DNA of 64,000 nt from Adiantum capillus-veneris. Lineage: Eukaryota; Streptophyta; Polypodiopsida; Polypodiales; Pteridaceae. Below, one piece after another: positions 1 to 11,819 of the stretch. The stretch covers positions 145,865,741 through 145,929,740 of the forward strand of contig CM043945.1 of NCBI GenBank assembly GCA_014529385.2, read 5' to 3'. Under the pieces are notes generated by a model. The model ran no database searches. It worked only from the letters and a program-made list of their open reading frames with translations, and was not told the DNA's origin. Every line of letters starts with the position of its first letter. Position 1 is the first letter of the stretch. Position numbers and translations under genes: made by a program.

Positions 1-175
1 GTATGCTAAATACATATTGTGTTAACCAACTAGCTCTGTATGCTATTTAGAACCCAAGACATGCTAACTAGCATACTCCATATGCTAAGTAGCATAGTCA
101 ATATGCTAACCAACACAGTCCATATGCTAACTAGCAAGAGTCTACAGATCAGTATGCTATTGATCAGCATATACA
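1..175. repeat. Degenerate short tandem repeat (TATGCTAA...AGCATA)
   Basis: The motif TATGCTAA, often followed by a few bases and AGCATA, recurs about every 20 to 30 bases from the window start. The units differ from one another, so this is an eroded minisatellite or palindrome-rich array. The apparent reading frames through it are by-products of the repeat. It may extend left of the window. Confidence 0.6.
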
Positions 176-239
176 AGTTACTAAGCACTAGAGATGCAAT
201 GCATAAAATGCATAAGTTATGGTACAAGTATTTGATTGA

Positions 240-1480
240 TCACCTGAGGCTCACCTGAGGCTCGTCTAGGAGGTGCACATGGTGTTCTATGTACCTTTCC
301 TCCCCATCCTCTTTCGACGTGTCTTTATTGGATGCTTTCCATTGATTATTGCATTCCATTTTTCAATCTTTGAGGCCAATGATTAGTTTGTCTTATGTAT
401 TAATCTTTCATTCATCAAGATCCTTATATCATCTATATTTTTGTAGATAGGGCAGACGGACAAGATAACGAGCACCATGAGTTGGCTAGAAAGGCATACA
501 AACGACTTAAAGCTCTCGCACAGGGTTTGACTGCTCACTAGGTAACTAGAACGGCCTATAGATTGTCCAAATTGGAAAATCCCAGTCATGCCCAATGGAG
601 TGACATAAACAAACAGGTCACAAAGGATATGATCAAAGAGATATGGCCGTGCACAGAAGAAAGTGAGATCAAGAAGGAAAGATGGAAGGTGTCACGGTGC
701 CAAAATAATGACATTAAACTTAACACTAAGCAAATCTTCCTGGAGGTGTACGGCCATGCACTCCATAATGCAGCTGCACCGCTCTACTTTGCTAATTTGT
801 TTTATATGCATTTTATCCTGGATAGACAAGTGGAATTCACGTCCAGAGATGTCACCGTTATCACCCATGATATACGTGAGGAGACAGTGACATTCACATG
901 ACAAGAGCTTGCTCTTATGATGGAAGGGGTTGAAATGGAGTTGACCAAGGTCAAGGAAAGCATGGAGGCAAATCTTGCAGAGAAAGAGCAAAAAGTAGTG
1001 AAACTATCGCAAGCGCAGACCCCCCCCCCCCCCCCCCCGAACCACCGCAAGGGTTGAAGTGCAACTTAACAAGCTTAGTCAAGATGTGTAGGGCATGTCT
1101 CAACGTTTAAATCCTATACTCTAAGGAAATCACATCTCCCACGTTTTAATGCATCCTGAGGTTGGGAGTCTCAAATGTGGCTATCAATTCCTCCACCAAC
1201 AAATATCCCCTATGCTACAAAGTCTTTAACAGTTGGAGTGGCCATTATATGTTTCCATGGGACACTATTACCATCTTATATGTTTGGTGAGACAAATGCA
1301 AAATATGTCCACATTCACATTGTGTGGTGCAACAATTAATGAAGGCCTATATACCATACTTGGCATGGCCAATGAATACAAACCACCGGGGTTGCAAGAG
1401 GCAACTCGTAGTGTACTTCAAAATCTATTCCAATACAAAACTAGTGGTAATTTTTTACTTATATGACACTCTTTTTTGAA
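240..1480. other. No recognised gene
   Basis: This stretch has an open frame on the plus strand at 563-901 (112 aa) with no family I recognise and no clean start context. The bases after its stop could encode a charged, helix-like segment up to the poly-C run. A second short frame (1233-1466) is also unrecognised. Given the neighbours, an eroded transposable element is the likeliest explanation, but nothing in the sequence proves it. Confidence 0.3.
1020..1038. repeat. Poly-C tract (19 C)
   Basis: An uninterrupted run of 19 C residues. Such runs are prone to length error in sequencing, so the exact length should be treated with caution. Confidence 0.95.
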
Positions 1481-1489
1481 TTCAATGAA

Positions 1490-3600
1490 ACTATTGCTTA
1501 ATCTTCATTGTGTCATTTTCCAAGATTCTATCATCTATGTCTACTTTGTTACATGCTTGATTGAGCTTGTCTGAGTCAATATCGAGATTTTCCTCTAGCT
1601 CAAGGCTTGTGCACAGCATATGTCCAACGTCAAAGTGTTCGTCTTCTACATCACAATCGTACATCCATCCGGGTATATCTTCTTCATATTCTTGGCTTTC
1701 AATGTGCCGTAGATTTTTTTTCATTGCAATATATGTAAACAAGTTCATATGCACGATCTACAAGAAGTCGATTGTGTTTAGTGATGTGAATATATTTGTT
1801 CATGCTCCAATATCTTTCTGAATTTGCATTCGAAGAACACTGGCTTAAAACCTTCATCGCAAGGTTACACAACAAAGCATGGTGTTCTCCACCATTCATC
1901 ATCCACCATTTCCATGCAAGCTACTCTTTTGCCATTTGCTGAACAAGAGAGTTAAAAAATAGACCTTCTTTCAATCGAAAGGAGGAAATTTCTTTTTTGC
2001 ATCTTACACGATCATCAACATTGGCATAGAAAGTGTTTACCACTATGTAAAAATCATGAACCACTTAAAGATTGGACATCAAGTCCATAGTCAAATATTC
2101 AAGATCTAGCATGTAAGCAACATTGTGTAATGGTGTATGTGCTCCAATCCATCATGAAAGTACTTCAAGAGGACTTTCCTTTGTTGACAAGAGAATGGAA
2201 CACGCCAATTCTTTTCCACCATTGACTGCTTTATTTTTTCAGGACACTCTAAAATCCTTTGATTAGGCCACCATTGCATCCATATTTTTTTGAGATTGGG
2301 TGCCCTCTGGTCAAGATTGTGTATGGCATACATAACAAGCATCATGATATGCATCCATCACACTACTCCACCAAGTTTTTTTGTAAGCGTTGTCCCCAAG
2401 ACTTTGATTTTCTCTTTCACTTTTCTATTTTGCTCACTCTCCCAGTCATGAAATTTCATACATGTAAATATAGTTATGACTACATCTTTGTTTCAAAGAA
2501 GAGACTCAAAAGTGTCGAAGTGAGTACAAAATCTAGTCTCTATAGGTAGTTTTAACATAACTGACATGCGAGGTCAAAAAATATCTAATATTCTCTGTCT
2601 TTTGAGCATAACTAGCGAGGAGTACTGACAATAGAGGAAAACCACTTGGTATCATCACTTTTATGCCATTCTTTCAATACAAAATTCAAACCATGTGTAT
2701 TGCATCCAGAAGGAAAAACATGCAGATAACGTCACTTCAAGATTTTGCCGGCGGTCTTGCAATTCTTTGCATTGTCCATCACAATTTGGACTACATGTTT
2801 AGCACCCACTTTCTCTATCACAAAGGCAATTATATCAGCAATATAAACCCTAAACTTAATTGGATCATGTGAATCCATAATATGAACAACTATTTTGTCT
2901 CTAGACAAAATGATCATTAAATTAATTAGTAATTTTCTTTGTACATTGGACAAGCTGATGCTGACTATGGTACATCCAAAAAGCTCTATATTGCAAAGAA
3001 TTACCCTGAACATAGAATTTCTCCAATAGATCATTTCGAAAAGCATGGTACGTGGGTGGTGAAAACCCTGATCCAAACTCATCAATTTCCTTGCATGCTC
3101 TCTTCCAATGCTCATTGTCCACCATCATCATAGCACTTCCTGAAAAGTAAATTGTTTCACCAAGAGCAAGATGTGTATCATTGAGTAGACTGTTACGTAA
3201 GCTTTCTTGCAATGAATTTCGACGCATTGATACCTTTCCCAAGTCAAAATGATCCTTTGATGAAGATGCAGTGGGTAGATTGCTTTTTGGTTTCACATTG
3301 GGATTCGGAGTGCAAGCCGAAAATGTTTTCAAAGTTTGTTGGTTGGAATCAATATGTTCTGGCATCCCTAAGACATTACTAGTAGATGTGTAATGTTTTT
3401 TTTATTCTTTCTTTTGAATTTCTTCCCTCAAGCATTTGATCACTATAGTTGCACTAGGGTGGGTACATGTGAGACCCCGTTTCTTGGGTCCACCCAGAAA
3501 ATGCTCCCTTCTTCGAGGTGCCCCACTAGAGTTTGTTGTACGTCATAGCTTACACTCCCAATTTATGAATCGATCCCAGGTGCCTTTTTCATCTTGCTAG
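1490..3600 (-). pseudogene. Broken hAT-superfamily transposase
   Basis: On the minus strand the parts of a plant hAT transposase lie in the right order. A BED-finger-like start is near 3390-3580 (a W..CKL element, then a histidine and CTHPSA). A DUF659-like block follows at about 2930-3300 (IYFSGSAMMMV; GSGFSPPTYH). The catalytic-core segment at about 2735-3000 includes the family's DNA-N motif as VMDNAKN. The C-terminal dimerisation region is at 1699-1910 (LSQCSSNANSERYWS, then KHNRL..DRAYELVY). In intact relatives the core segment carries SDGW with the first catalytic Asp; here the same place reads SISLS, so that Asp is lost. The parts sit in different frames with stops between them, with an overlap of two frames near 2920-3115, so there are several frameshifts. 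I could not find terminal inverted repeats or a target duplication. It is dead as a protein gene. Confidence 0.75.
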
Positions 3601-5620
3601 TTTGAATTTGGGTTCTTTCACTACGTCCAACATTTTCTCCATCTCAAATAACCTATTCAAGAAAGAGGGGAACAATGAATACATAACTAAATTAACAACA
3701 AAGATACTCACGTATTACAAAAGTGTACATCTCTACACAAACATATACTGATTTTGATGATAAAATGTAGCCACACAACAATTTAAAACTATTTAATAAT
3801 TCAAGTATTGCATTTATTATTCAACTATTTTAAAAAATTACTTTGGATGCATAGTCAAATATATAGACCTACTTAATCGATAGTTTTAATGTTCTCTAAA
3901 ATGTCCACAGATATTAATCTTTTAGATGTACAAATATAAAATTTTATTAAACCTCAAGCATCATAGCATGATAAAAAATGCAAGTAATCTTTAAACACGA
4001 ATAAATGAGCAAGACTCTTGGCTCCATCAAATTGTTTATAAAATCGCATGAGGGAGCAAGCAACATATAAATTATTTGTGCTGCTTAAATAAAAACAAGC
4101 TCAAGTGACTCCAACTCTATCCCTAAATCTCTACAGGTATTAGCTACGAACCACACTTTACCCACAACTCAAATAACTAGAGACTAGTGGATCGATAGCC
4201 TTAGGCAAGCCTATAAGGAAAGAAGATCGTCCCTAAAATAAGGACCTTCTTCCCAAAAGGACCCTCCTAGACAACCGAGAGTTGTAAACACTCCAAATCT
4301 TTTCCAAAAAGCTAAAAATGGGCTTAACCATCCACTCTATATAGTGACAACATCGCATGCTGGGATTTAGATATTCTCAGCTGGCCCGTCCGGTAAACTC
4401 TAAAGCCCAATGGGTTTACATGCAGATCAAGTTTAAGCCATTCATTGCAAAAGTTGTGTGAATATAGATATGATCACAACATAAATTAAGTTATTAACAC
4501 ATGTTATTAACATGTTTACGTAATTGTGAACACGTTGGATAGGGAAAGGGGGTATACACCCAGAACACAAACAATTTTCCTCTCTACAGCTCCGGGTAAA
4601 CACAGCACCCCAATCCACTGGATTCACCTTCAAAATCCTCTTTCATGCTAGGAGACCATCGTCTGCACACCTCTCGAGTCGACCACACTATGTAAGATCA
4701 CGATTGAACACATACGCACCACATGACACACTTCATGACCTCTCAGACACACATAAATCCTCTTTCTCTCTCTTTTTCACAAGACACCGTCAGTTCAATG
4801 GGGGACACACTTGCCTACACACACACACACACACATGACACCTCGGACACAAGCACAAGAGTAGTAGAACAGACATGGGAAGGGGAAATGACACCAGAAA
4901 TACTTGCTTTCCTTTTCTCAGAACAACGTAGTAGAAACAGCCTCGTCAACACAGCCTCGACGGGCACAAAAAGCTAATCACAGTAACCCTCGTTGGAGTT
5001 GTCGTCGAGAATCGTACTTTCCTCCTCTTGCCTTCGTTGTCAAGGCACGCACGTGAGCTCCTTCCTCTCGAGCTCTTGTCGTCCGAAAGTGCTCCCTCCA
5101 ACAGACCCTCCTCGAACTTGCTTCATCCTTGAAAGAGCCAAAGAAGAAGCTCGTGAAAAAGCTTGCCTCGTTCTTTTGAAAGAAAACCCTTCTTCTTTCC
5201 TTTTTCCAAAAGTAAAAGAAAAACTTTCCTTTTTTTCCACTCTCAAGGGGCAACGACGGCGCCGGCATTGCTCCATTCCTTCACCTCTCTTTTTTCAACT
5301 TTCTTCAAACACTACATTCCAAAGTGCATTCCCCCCCATTTTGGACACCTTGATCTACCATCTTGATTATCCCCATTTGGAGGTTTCTTTCTCCTACTTG
5401 GTCAAGTATCCACTTAGCATATTGATCACCTCTTCAGTACCTATGGCATGCACTTGTTCTTGCACCTCCTCTTTTGCACAAGGTTCTTCCACAGAACCCC
5501 AAACAAGCCAACATCAAACTTGAGCATATCATTCTCTCTTTCTTCTTTCTCTCTATCTGTATAGCCTTCATCATAGGCCATTTCAGTCTTATACTCATAG
5601 TTGGTGGTGTCATCCTAGTC
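3600..5620. other. Non-coding stretch, no recognised gene
   Basis: AT-rich sequence to about 4.1 kb, then mixed sequence. The plus-strand frame at 4993-5523 (176 aa) is low-complexity, matches nothing I know, and overlaps equally long frames on the other strand. It may be the non-coding flank of the Ty3 fragment that follows. A short CA run lies at 4817-4835. Confidence 0.4.
4817..4835. repeat. (CA)n microsatellite
   Basis: About nine CA units in an otherwise unannotated stretch. Confidence 0.85.
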
Positions 5621-5639
5621 CCTCGCCGCCATAGGATGG

Positions 5640-7230
5640 AAATGGCTTTCCTTGGTCTTCAGATCTAGCACCACCTGCCTCCCTTTTTCTTTATCAGGCA
5701 AGGTAAACACCCTGCTTTCTCAATCCTGTTTGGCACCTATTGCCAACAGCCACGGTCTACCCAAGATGATAGGATATGGGTTATCCCCAGCCTTCATCAC
5801 AAAGAAGTTGATTAGGCACTCTATGTCCATCACTTTTACTCTTACGTTCTGGGCCACGCCCAAACACCTAGCTTTACCATGGTTAGCCATCCTCATGCGC
5901 ACATTCGACTTAGCTACCGCCTTAACCCCTGTTTCCCTCATCACAGCTTCTATCATGACACAAACATGTGCTCCACCATCTATATAGGCTTGAACCTGCG
6001 AATGGCAACATCCACCAAAGAAAGAACATCTTCCATGCTACCTACCCTGAGTGCCATATTTTGAACGGCCTGCACATTGCCCTTACCCCTTGGCAGCCTG
6101 GTGCTAACACTAGTCGACCATTGTCACCTCAATGTTAGGTTCAATGCCAACAATTGTCCAAAAGTAATATTAGCTCTTTGAATTTGGACATCACTTACCC
6201 AATCATACTCTGGATGGTCACGCCCAAGCTGGAAATCCATTTGTTTAATCATGCAACGCCTTCTTTTCTTTCTAGTTTCAAGCTACTCTTTCCCCTCGTA
6301 TACTTTCTCCTTGCCTTTACGAGCTCTAGTCTCTCACTCAGTTTCTATCTCCCTTTCAACTCTAGCTCTTTTATTAGTCAACACTTTGACATCCTGTTTA
6401 TCCACCCCAATGGTGATCACCCTAGGGACCACCGCCATCCGTTTGGGCCTACTGCATTGGATTCTCAATCGCCTGCTCCCTCGGGCCATTAAATTGTGCT
6501 TGGCCTCTCCCTCTTCTAAGCAATGGATAGATACCACCTCTTTCCCTCGGCGGATGAGGACACTCTGGTGCATAATTCCCTTCTTCTTCGCAATTATAGC
6601 ACCTTCCAGGTGGAGGCCTTGCCTTGCCCCTTGCTCCTCTTGGATGTCCCTTGTCCACTACACTCTACCGGAGCTCTTGCATCTGCTCTGATAGATCCTG
6701 AACCGTACGCATCCACTGTTCCGGAATAGCCACCGTAGCCCTATTCCCTTGATTTTCCTCCTGAGTTGACTCTTGAGGACTTTGTGGTTGAACAGGATGC
6801 ATTGCTTCATAACTTGCTACGCCTTGTTCTATCTTCTTCTTAATTTTTCTACTTTTCAGCCTTGCAATCAACACTGCCCCATTGTACTTCTCTGAGCTTA
6901 GTCCACTTTCTCTCGCACCTTCGGATGTAAGCATGCCATAAACTTATCCAATTTGAAGTACTCACCATTGGCTAGCTGCATAGCCGCTGCTAACTCTGCC
7001 CAACATGCTTCGAAACGATCCAAAAACAAGTGGAACTCCTCACTTACATCCTGCTTTAGAGCCTTTAGCCTTGCATCCATCTCAACTGGAGATGCTTCCT
7101 TGTGAAAATCATGTAAAAATCTTGCCCGTAGAGAGCTACGTGTGGTTTGTATTGATACGGAAGGTCCCAAACCCGTGTGCATAAGTAAACCAACAGCTAT
7201 CTTTAAAAAATCTTTCTTTTTGTGATCCAA
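5640..7230 (-). mobile_element. Ty3/gypsy gag-protease fragment (fossil)
   Basis: Reading on the minus strand, a gag capsid-type region (about 6670-7230, with a FHLFLDRFEACWAEL segment) is followed by a single CCHC zinc knuckle (CYNCEEEGNYAPECP, near 6560-6620). Next comes the end of a retropepsin-like domain, with YPIILGRPWL near 5750-5800. Neither reverse transcriptase nor LTRs are visible next to it. It is an incomplete, broken copy and by its decay an old one. The zinc knuckle plus the ILG.PW protease signature supports Ty3/gypsy rather than copia. Confidence 0.7.
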
Positions 7231-7399
7231 TGATGTTTCAAATCAATAGAATTTTATTATTAATCTACACTTTTAAAAATAAAAAATAACATAAAAATAT
7301 ATATATATATTTGCTTAAATTACCACGTAAATAATTAGGTTGAGATATCTTGATTTTTAATTTATTTACATTATTTAAAAAATAAATAAAAATAACATG

Positions 7400-7880
7400 G
7401 CTATTAAGGTGGCCATGCATGAATGACATGGTCATCCATGTGGCAAGCTGATGTGGATGATTGATGATATGGAATGCATAGGTGGAAAGATGAGATGGCG
7501 GATGGGATCCCCTCATTTGCCATGTCATATGATGACGTGTCAAAATGGTGACATGTAATGAATAGGTGGCAAAAAAGGACGTGATGAGTTGGCAAGGTGG
7601 CGATGTGGCATGCTTGGTGGCTCATGAGGTGGTGAGTGATGTGGCAAGCCATGCAAGCAATATTTACACATGGCATGTGAGGTGGTGGATGACATGGCAC
7701 TTAAGGTGAAGTGGCATGCAAGGTGGCAGTGGAGGCTGGTGGATGAGTTGGCAATTAGAGTGACATGGCACGCCAAGTGTTACGGTCAAAGTGTTGACTG
7801 TGGTGATGTGGAAGGTGAGATGGGGTGATGACATGGACCTTTGGTGACGTGGTGGCCTCCTTGTATGAGCTGGACTGGCC
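7400..7880. repeat. Purine-rich degenerate repeat (GGTGG / TGGCATG / GATGA motifs)
   Basis: For nearly 500 bases the plus strand is built from irregularly spaced GGTGG, TGGCA(T/A)G and GATGA blocks. This produces open frames on the minus strand that read as His/Thr/Pro-rich strings. I see no fixed period and no coding family, so I treat it as degenerate satellite-like or LTR-internal sequence. The flanking 7240-7400 and 7880-8280 are AT-rich and featureless. Confidence 0.5.
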
Positions 7881-10800
7881 AACTAGGATTGGGAGAGTAG
7901 AGCCAAGCCATGGTTGGTTGACAAGTGTCAAAATTTCTAGGTTTGGTATTTACCAAACCTAAGGAGGCTCACCTCAAGTAAATGGTGCAAGTGAAAACAA
8001 ATTAAAACAATAAAAACGTGTCTATCCCTTACTCAAATTGACTAAAATGTTTTTGTATGAAGACCTTACACAAAGAGTTATGACATATATGAAAATCAAA
8101 ATGAGTGGCAATATACATTATTTATAAAAAAATTTAAAAAAAACTATATCAAGGTTCTCTAAGCAATCTTTGTTATTTTCTAAGATAGATCTTTAAAAAA
8201 TGAACCGTTGAAGTTTAAATTACTTTGCATGGTCACATTCTTTGGGTCATAATCTATTAAATGACCGTTGGATCTTGCAAAATACGTTCTACATCATTAG
8301 ATATCTTGTGTGACCATGCTCACTAGCATCTATATACATGTTCTTGACCCTGTAAGTGAAGTAGATTCTCCTTTTAGGGAACTTCATATTGGCAGCCATG
8401 CAATCAAACCATGGCGCCCCTAGGATAGCATCCTCATGTTGGAGAGGAGAGATGAAGAATTCTTCTTTGTCGACATAGCTTTGGACGTGAAGCCTCAACT
8501 TCCCAATCAAGGGAGTAACGGAGGCTTGCTATCCCTTGAAAGCTGCGTCAGCCATTACCATATCTCCCATCTCAAAAGCTTGAATGCCCAACTTGGTGGC
8601 CAACTCTGTTGATATGAAGCTATGAGTAGAGCCAAGGTCAAACAAGATGAAGGCATCATGCTCTCTTATCTTTCCCCAAGCATAGGAAAGTGATGATCCT
8701 GGAATGAGCGTCCTCTTTTGGAGCTTCAATGGTCAAAGCCCTAGGAGTCTCATTGCGAGCATTCTTTTTGGTGCAAGAACGATAGCCATGTCCTTGCTCC
8801 CCACACCTGAAACACTTATCGTCCTTGCAAAAAGCTTCAAGCTCTTCAGGAGAGAGTTTGTTTTTACCTTTGTAAACTCCCTTCTCCTTGGACTGATTGT
8901 TGTTGTTGTTGTTGGAAGTGCCTTGGAAGAATTTTGAGCATTGGTCTTCCCCTTTGCATCATTTTTGTCTTTGTTTTCCATGGGCTTTCCATTCCATCGA
9001 GCCCCTTGATGGAAATTAATGCGTGAAGCAACCATGGTCTGATGGATTACTTCGCTAATAGAACCACGCCATTGAGAGTTGATGTATTCGGCTGTGTCTT
9101 CACGTAATCCCGCACAGAATTGCTGCCTTTGCTCGACAAAGTCTATCTTTTGAAAGACAATAGCCTTGAGATGTAAATCCCAAAACTTGTCTACATACTT
9201 GTGGATAGACTCATGAGAGAGAAGCTTCAAGCTGCACCATTTGGTAAGCACTTTGTCCTTTGCATCGCTTGCAAATAATTGCTTCATGATAGAAACTCAT
9301 AGAGTTTTCCTTGTCTTTGGGGCTTCGCCGTTGCCACAAAGGCTAGTCCACCATTGACGAGCTGATTTTTGAAAGTGCATAGCTACATGGTGTAGCTTGG
9401 AGGACTTCATAAAGCCCTCGTCTCCAAAGGCTACATCAAATTGTTGGATGAAGGCCAACACTTTGTCGGTAGCACCAAATGTGCCATCATAGGTGAGAAA
9501 AGAGATACTCTTTCCCCCCTCCTTGAACTTCTTTAGCTTTTGTGACCTTCACCATGCAGGGAATGATTTGTGATGTCCTCCCCTCTTGTATTCTCTAGGA
9601 GAATAGCCATATCTTTCATCGGAAGAGGAGGAAGGTGAAGAAGAAGGAGAAGAGGGTGACCTCTTCCTAACCCTTTTCTTCCTTTGTTTCCTCTCTTCCC
9701 TTTCAGAGTGACAAGGAGAAGGACTATGTGTTGATCTTTTCCTCTTGGAAGGACTGGGCGATCATCTAGACCGCGGTCTTCGTGGAGTCACATCTTCAGA
9801 GGAACTTAAACTTTCATTGCTTTCTTGCTCTTTGGATTCCTCCTCTCGAATGGGAGAGAGCCTTCTTTTGGGGGTCTCTTCAAGAGGCTCCTAAGCTCTC
9901 TCTCTTCTTGGAGAGGAAGGGAAATTCCATAAGCACAAAGTTGTTGAGTAACTTTGCTTGCAAAGCAGGGTTTCCCATAGCTTACTGCAACCTAGTGACG
10001 AGATAATTCACAAACATGGGAGCATCATCATTAGCACCTTCATGTGGAAAATCAAAGCTATCTGTTCATTCTACTCTCTTGATTATTGTCAGCCATGTTA
10101 ACAAAATTTATGTATGTACTTAGTGTATGCTTTGGTAATTCAAAACCTTAGTTTCCACTCCTCTTAGCCTTCGAAAATTGGCTCTTAAGTATCTACACCC
10201 ACGGCTCGAAGTGGTTCATTATAGAGAGTAAAGTAATATATTTAACAACATCAACCATTTATAGGCTACTTAAGGACCTCTCTTCTTAAGCAAGAAAAGA
10301 GAAACCAAATTCTCTAATACCAATGTAATGGATCTAGCCTTTTAACTTGAGTTGGAGAGGAAAGTGATTAACATATTGAGCATTCCTTTGTGGTAGATGT
10401 AGAGTGAGAAAGAAAATGCTTGGATGGAGAGAGAGCAACACTAACACATTACTTCATTAACATGGCATGAACAATACTTGTAAAAGAGAGTGAGAGTTTA
10501 GAGAAATGGACACTAATAGAGGACCGGATTAGTTGGAGCCGATCCCCCCTCCAATAGACATTTGTATTATAGATTCTTCCATGACAGAAGACTTGTTTAC
10601 AATACAACTGATTGTGTTCCTTGAGACCTTCTTGATGAGGTGAATATGGCAAGCATCACTCACCAAGCATTAGCATAACAACAAGATTAGCATGAACTTG
10701 AAAAATGCCCAGCCTCAATCCCAAGACCTCAAACACCATGAAAGGTGAGGAGAGCTAGCATGGAGTGAGGAAGAAGAGAGAAGTAGAAGTAGCTCTACGA

Positions 10801-11016
10801 GAAAGAAATATCCCCTTGCACATAATCACTCATAGCTCTTATAGCATAGCTTAGCATAGTGATAATGGAGATTAGAGAGATTGATATAAGCAAGCATAAG
10901 CATTCTCTTGTGTGGATTTTCATACATAGCCAAGAGATTGTTGTAGTAGGCACTCAACTTCTCAAGCTTGGAGAAGGAGATGGAGTTCTTGCTTCACAAG
11001 AGTGTGTGAAGAGAAG

Positions 11017-11019
<3 letters not shown>

Positions 11020-11063
<44 letters not shown>
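11020..11063. repeat. (GA)n microsatellite
   Basis: About 21 uninterrupted GA units inside the putative LTR. A second tract follows 22 bases later. Confidence 0.95.
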
Positions 11064-11067
<4 letters not shown>

Positions 11068-11080
11068 TCGTGGAATGCTC

Positions 11081-11084
<4 letters not shown>

Positions 11085-11133
<49 letters not shown>
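11085..11133. repeat. (GA)n microsatellite
   Basis: About 24 uninterrupted GA units, separated from the preceding tract by a short unique spacer. The pair probably arose from one longer tract or a local duplication. Confidence 0.95.
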
Positions 11134-11136
<3 letters not shown>

Positions 11137-11229
11137 GCTTGGTCGACCCCCTTTCCTAGGCTTCCCTTGAAGTTCATTGGGCCATGTAGCCCTCTAGCCA
11201 ATGAGAGTTTGGCTCCCTTTGGGGAAGTT

Positions 11230-11351
11230 GTGTAGTCTCTTGACAAGTGTCCTTCTTTCCCTCTTGTGAGGTTGAGCTAGCACCCCCCTTGTGTAGTCTC
11301 TTGACAAGTGTCCTTCTTTCCCTCTTGTGAGGTTGAGCTAGCACCCCCCTT
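11230..11351. repeat. Perfect tandem duplication, unit 61 bp
   Basis: Two identical 61 bp copies lie head to tail (11230-11290 and 11291-11351), each starting GTGTAGTCTC and ending CACCCCCCTT. The lack of any difference between copies points to a recent duplication inside the putative LTR. Confidence 0.95.
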
Positions 11352-11819
11352 GCTTAAGCACATCCCTTGCCTACTTGAGCAGTGTGCCTCTACACCTAAC
11401 ATGTGGCCCCTTTCCTCTCATGAGAGTATGGGCCCTTGGTGAGGTGCATACATACTACTCACATCCCTCCTTTGTAGGGATTGCCTCTTTCTTTGTAGCA
11501 AGTTCTTTGACTTTGGTAAGCAGGCAGGCCCCCTGCTTAAGCACAACCCTTGCTTCAGCAAGCCGCCCCCTTGCCTGCTTGGACCTTAATTGACTAAAGT
11601 TTAAAAATTAAAGACTATGTCTTAAGGCTTTTAACACTAATCCGGTCTTTAATGAAGGCTTTAATGAAGCCAACCCTAAGGTCTTTTTCTCCATTGGTTA
11701 GCCTTGCTCTTTGATAGACCATTTCTCATTTGGGCCCCTTTACCATTGGCCCCGTGTTGAAATATATCTATAAGCACATATGTATCTTAACCCTTGTTCC
11801 CATTTATTCTCCCACATTA

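Larger units (their letters stand above)
8289..11816 (-). mobile_element. Ty3/gypsy gag-protease with putative long 5' LTR (fossil)
   Basis: On the minus strand a possible gag start lies near 10096 (MADNNQE), followed by an Arg/Ser-rich stretch (about 9560-9790). A gag core follows (8733-9530, with YVDKFWDLHLKA), then a retropepsin-like domain with LFDLGSTHSFIS (8529-8729) and a downstream ILGAPWFD (8289-8510). Reverse transcriptase and a second LTR are not seen, so the copy is incomplete. Upstream of gag, TTGGTATTAGAG (minus strand, ending at 10323) resembles the tRNA-iMet primer site. The sequence 10324-11816 begins and ends TG...CA and could be the 5' LTR. The element abuts the Ty3 element on the plus strand that begins near 11.82 kb and may have inserted into it. 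Confidence 0.6.
10324..11816 (-). repeat. Putative 1.5 kb 5' LTR
   Basis: The minus strand opens TGTGGGAGAAT and closes CCATTACA, directly followed by an iMet-like primer site. It contains two GA tracts and a 61 bp perfect tandem duplication. No second copy is present in the window, so the LTR call rests on the boundaries and the primer site alone. Confidence 0.45.

Noticed and set aside
4993-5523. 176-residue Ser/Phe-rich frame on the plus strand
   Set aside because: It is low-complexity with no domain, has competing frames on the other strand, and has no promoter-like context.
7404-7882. His/Cys/Pro-rich small proteins on the minus strand
   Set aside because: Several overlapping frames are equally open and are explained by the GGTGG/GATGA repeat.
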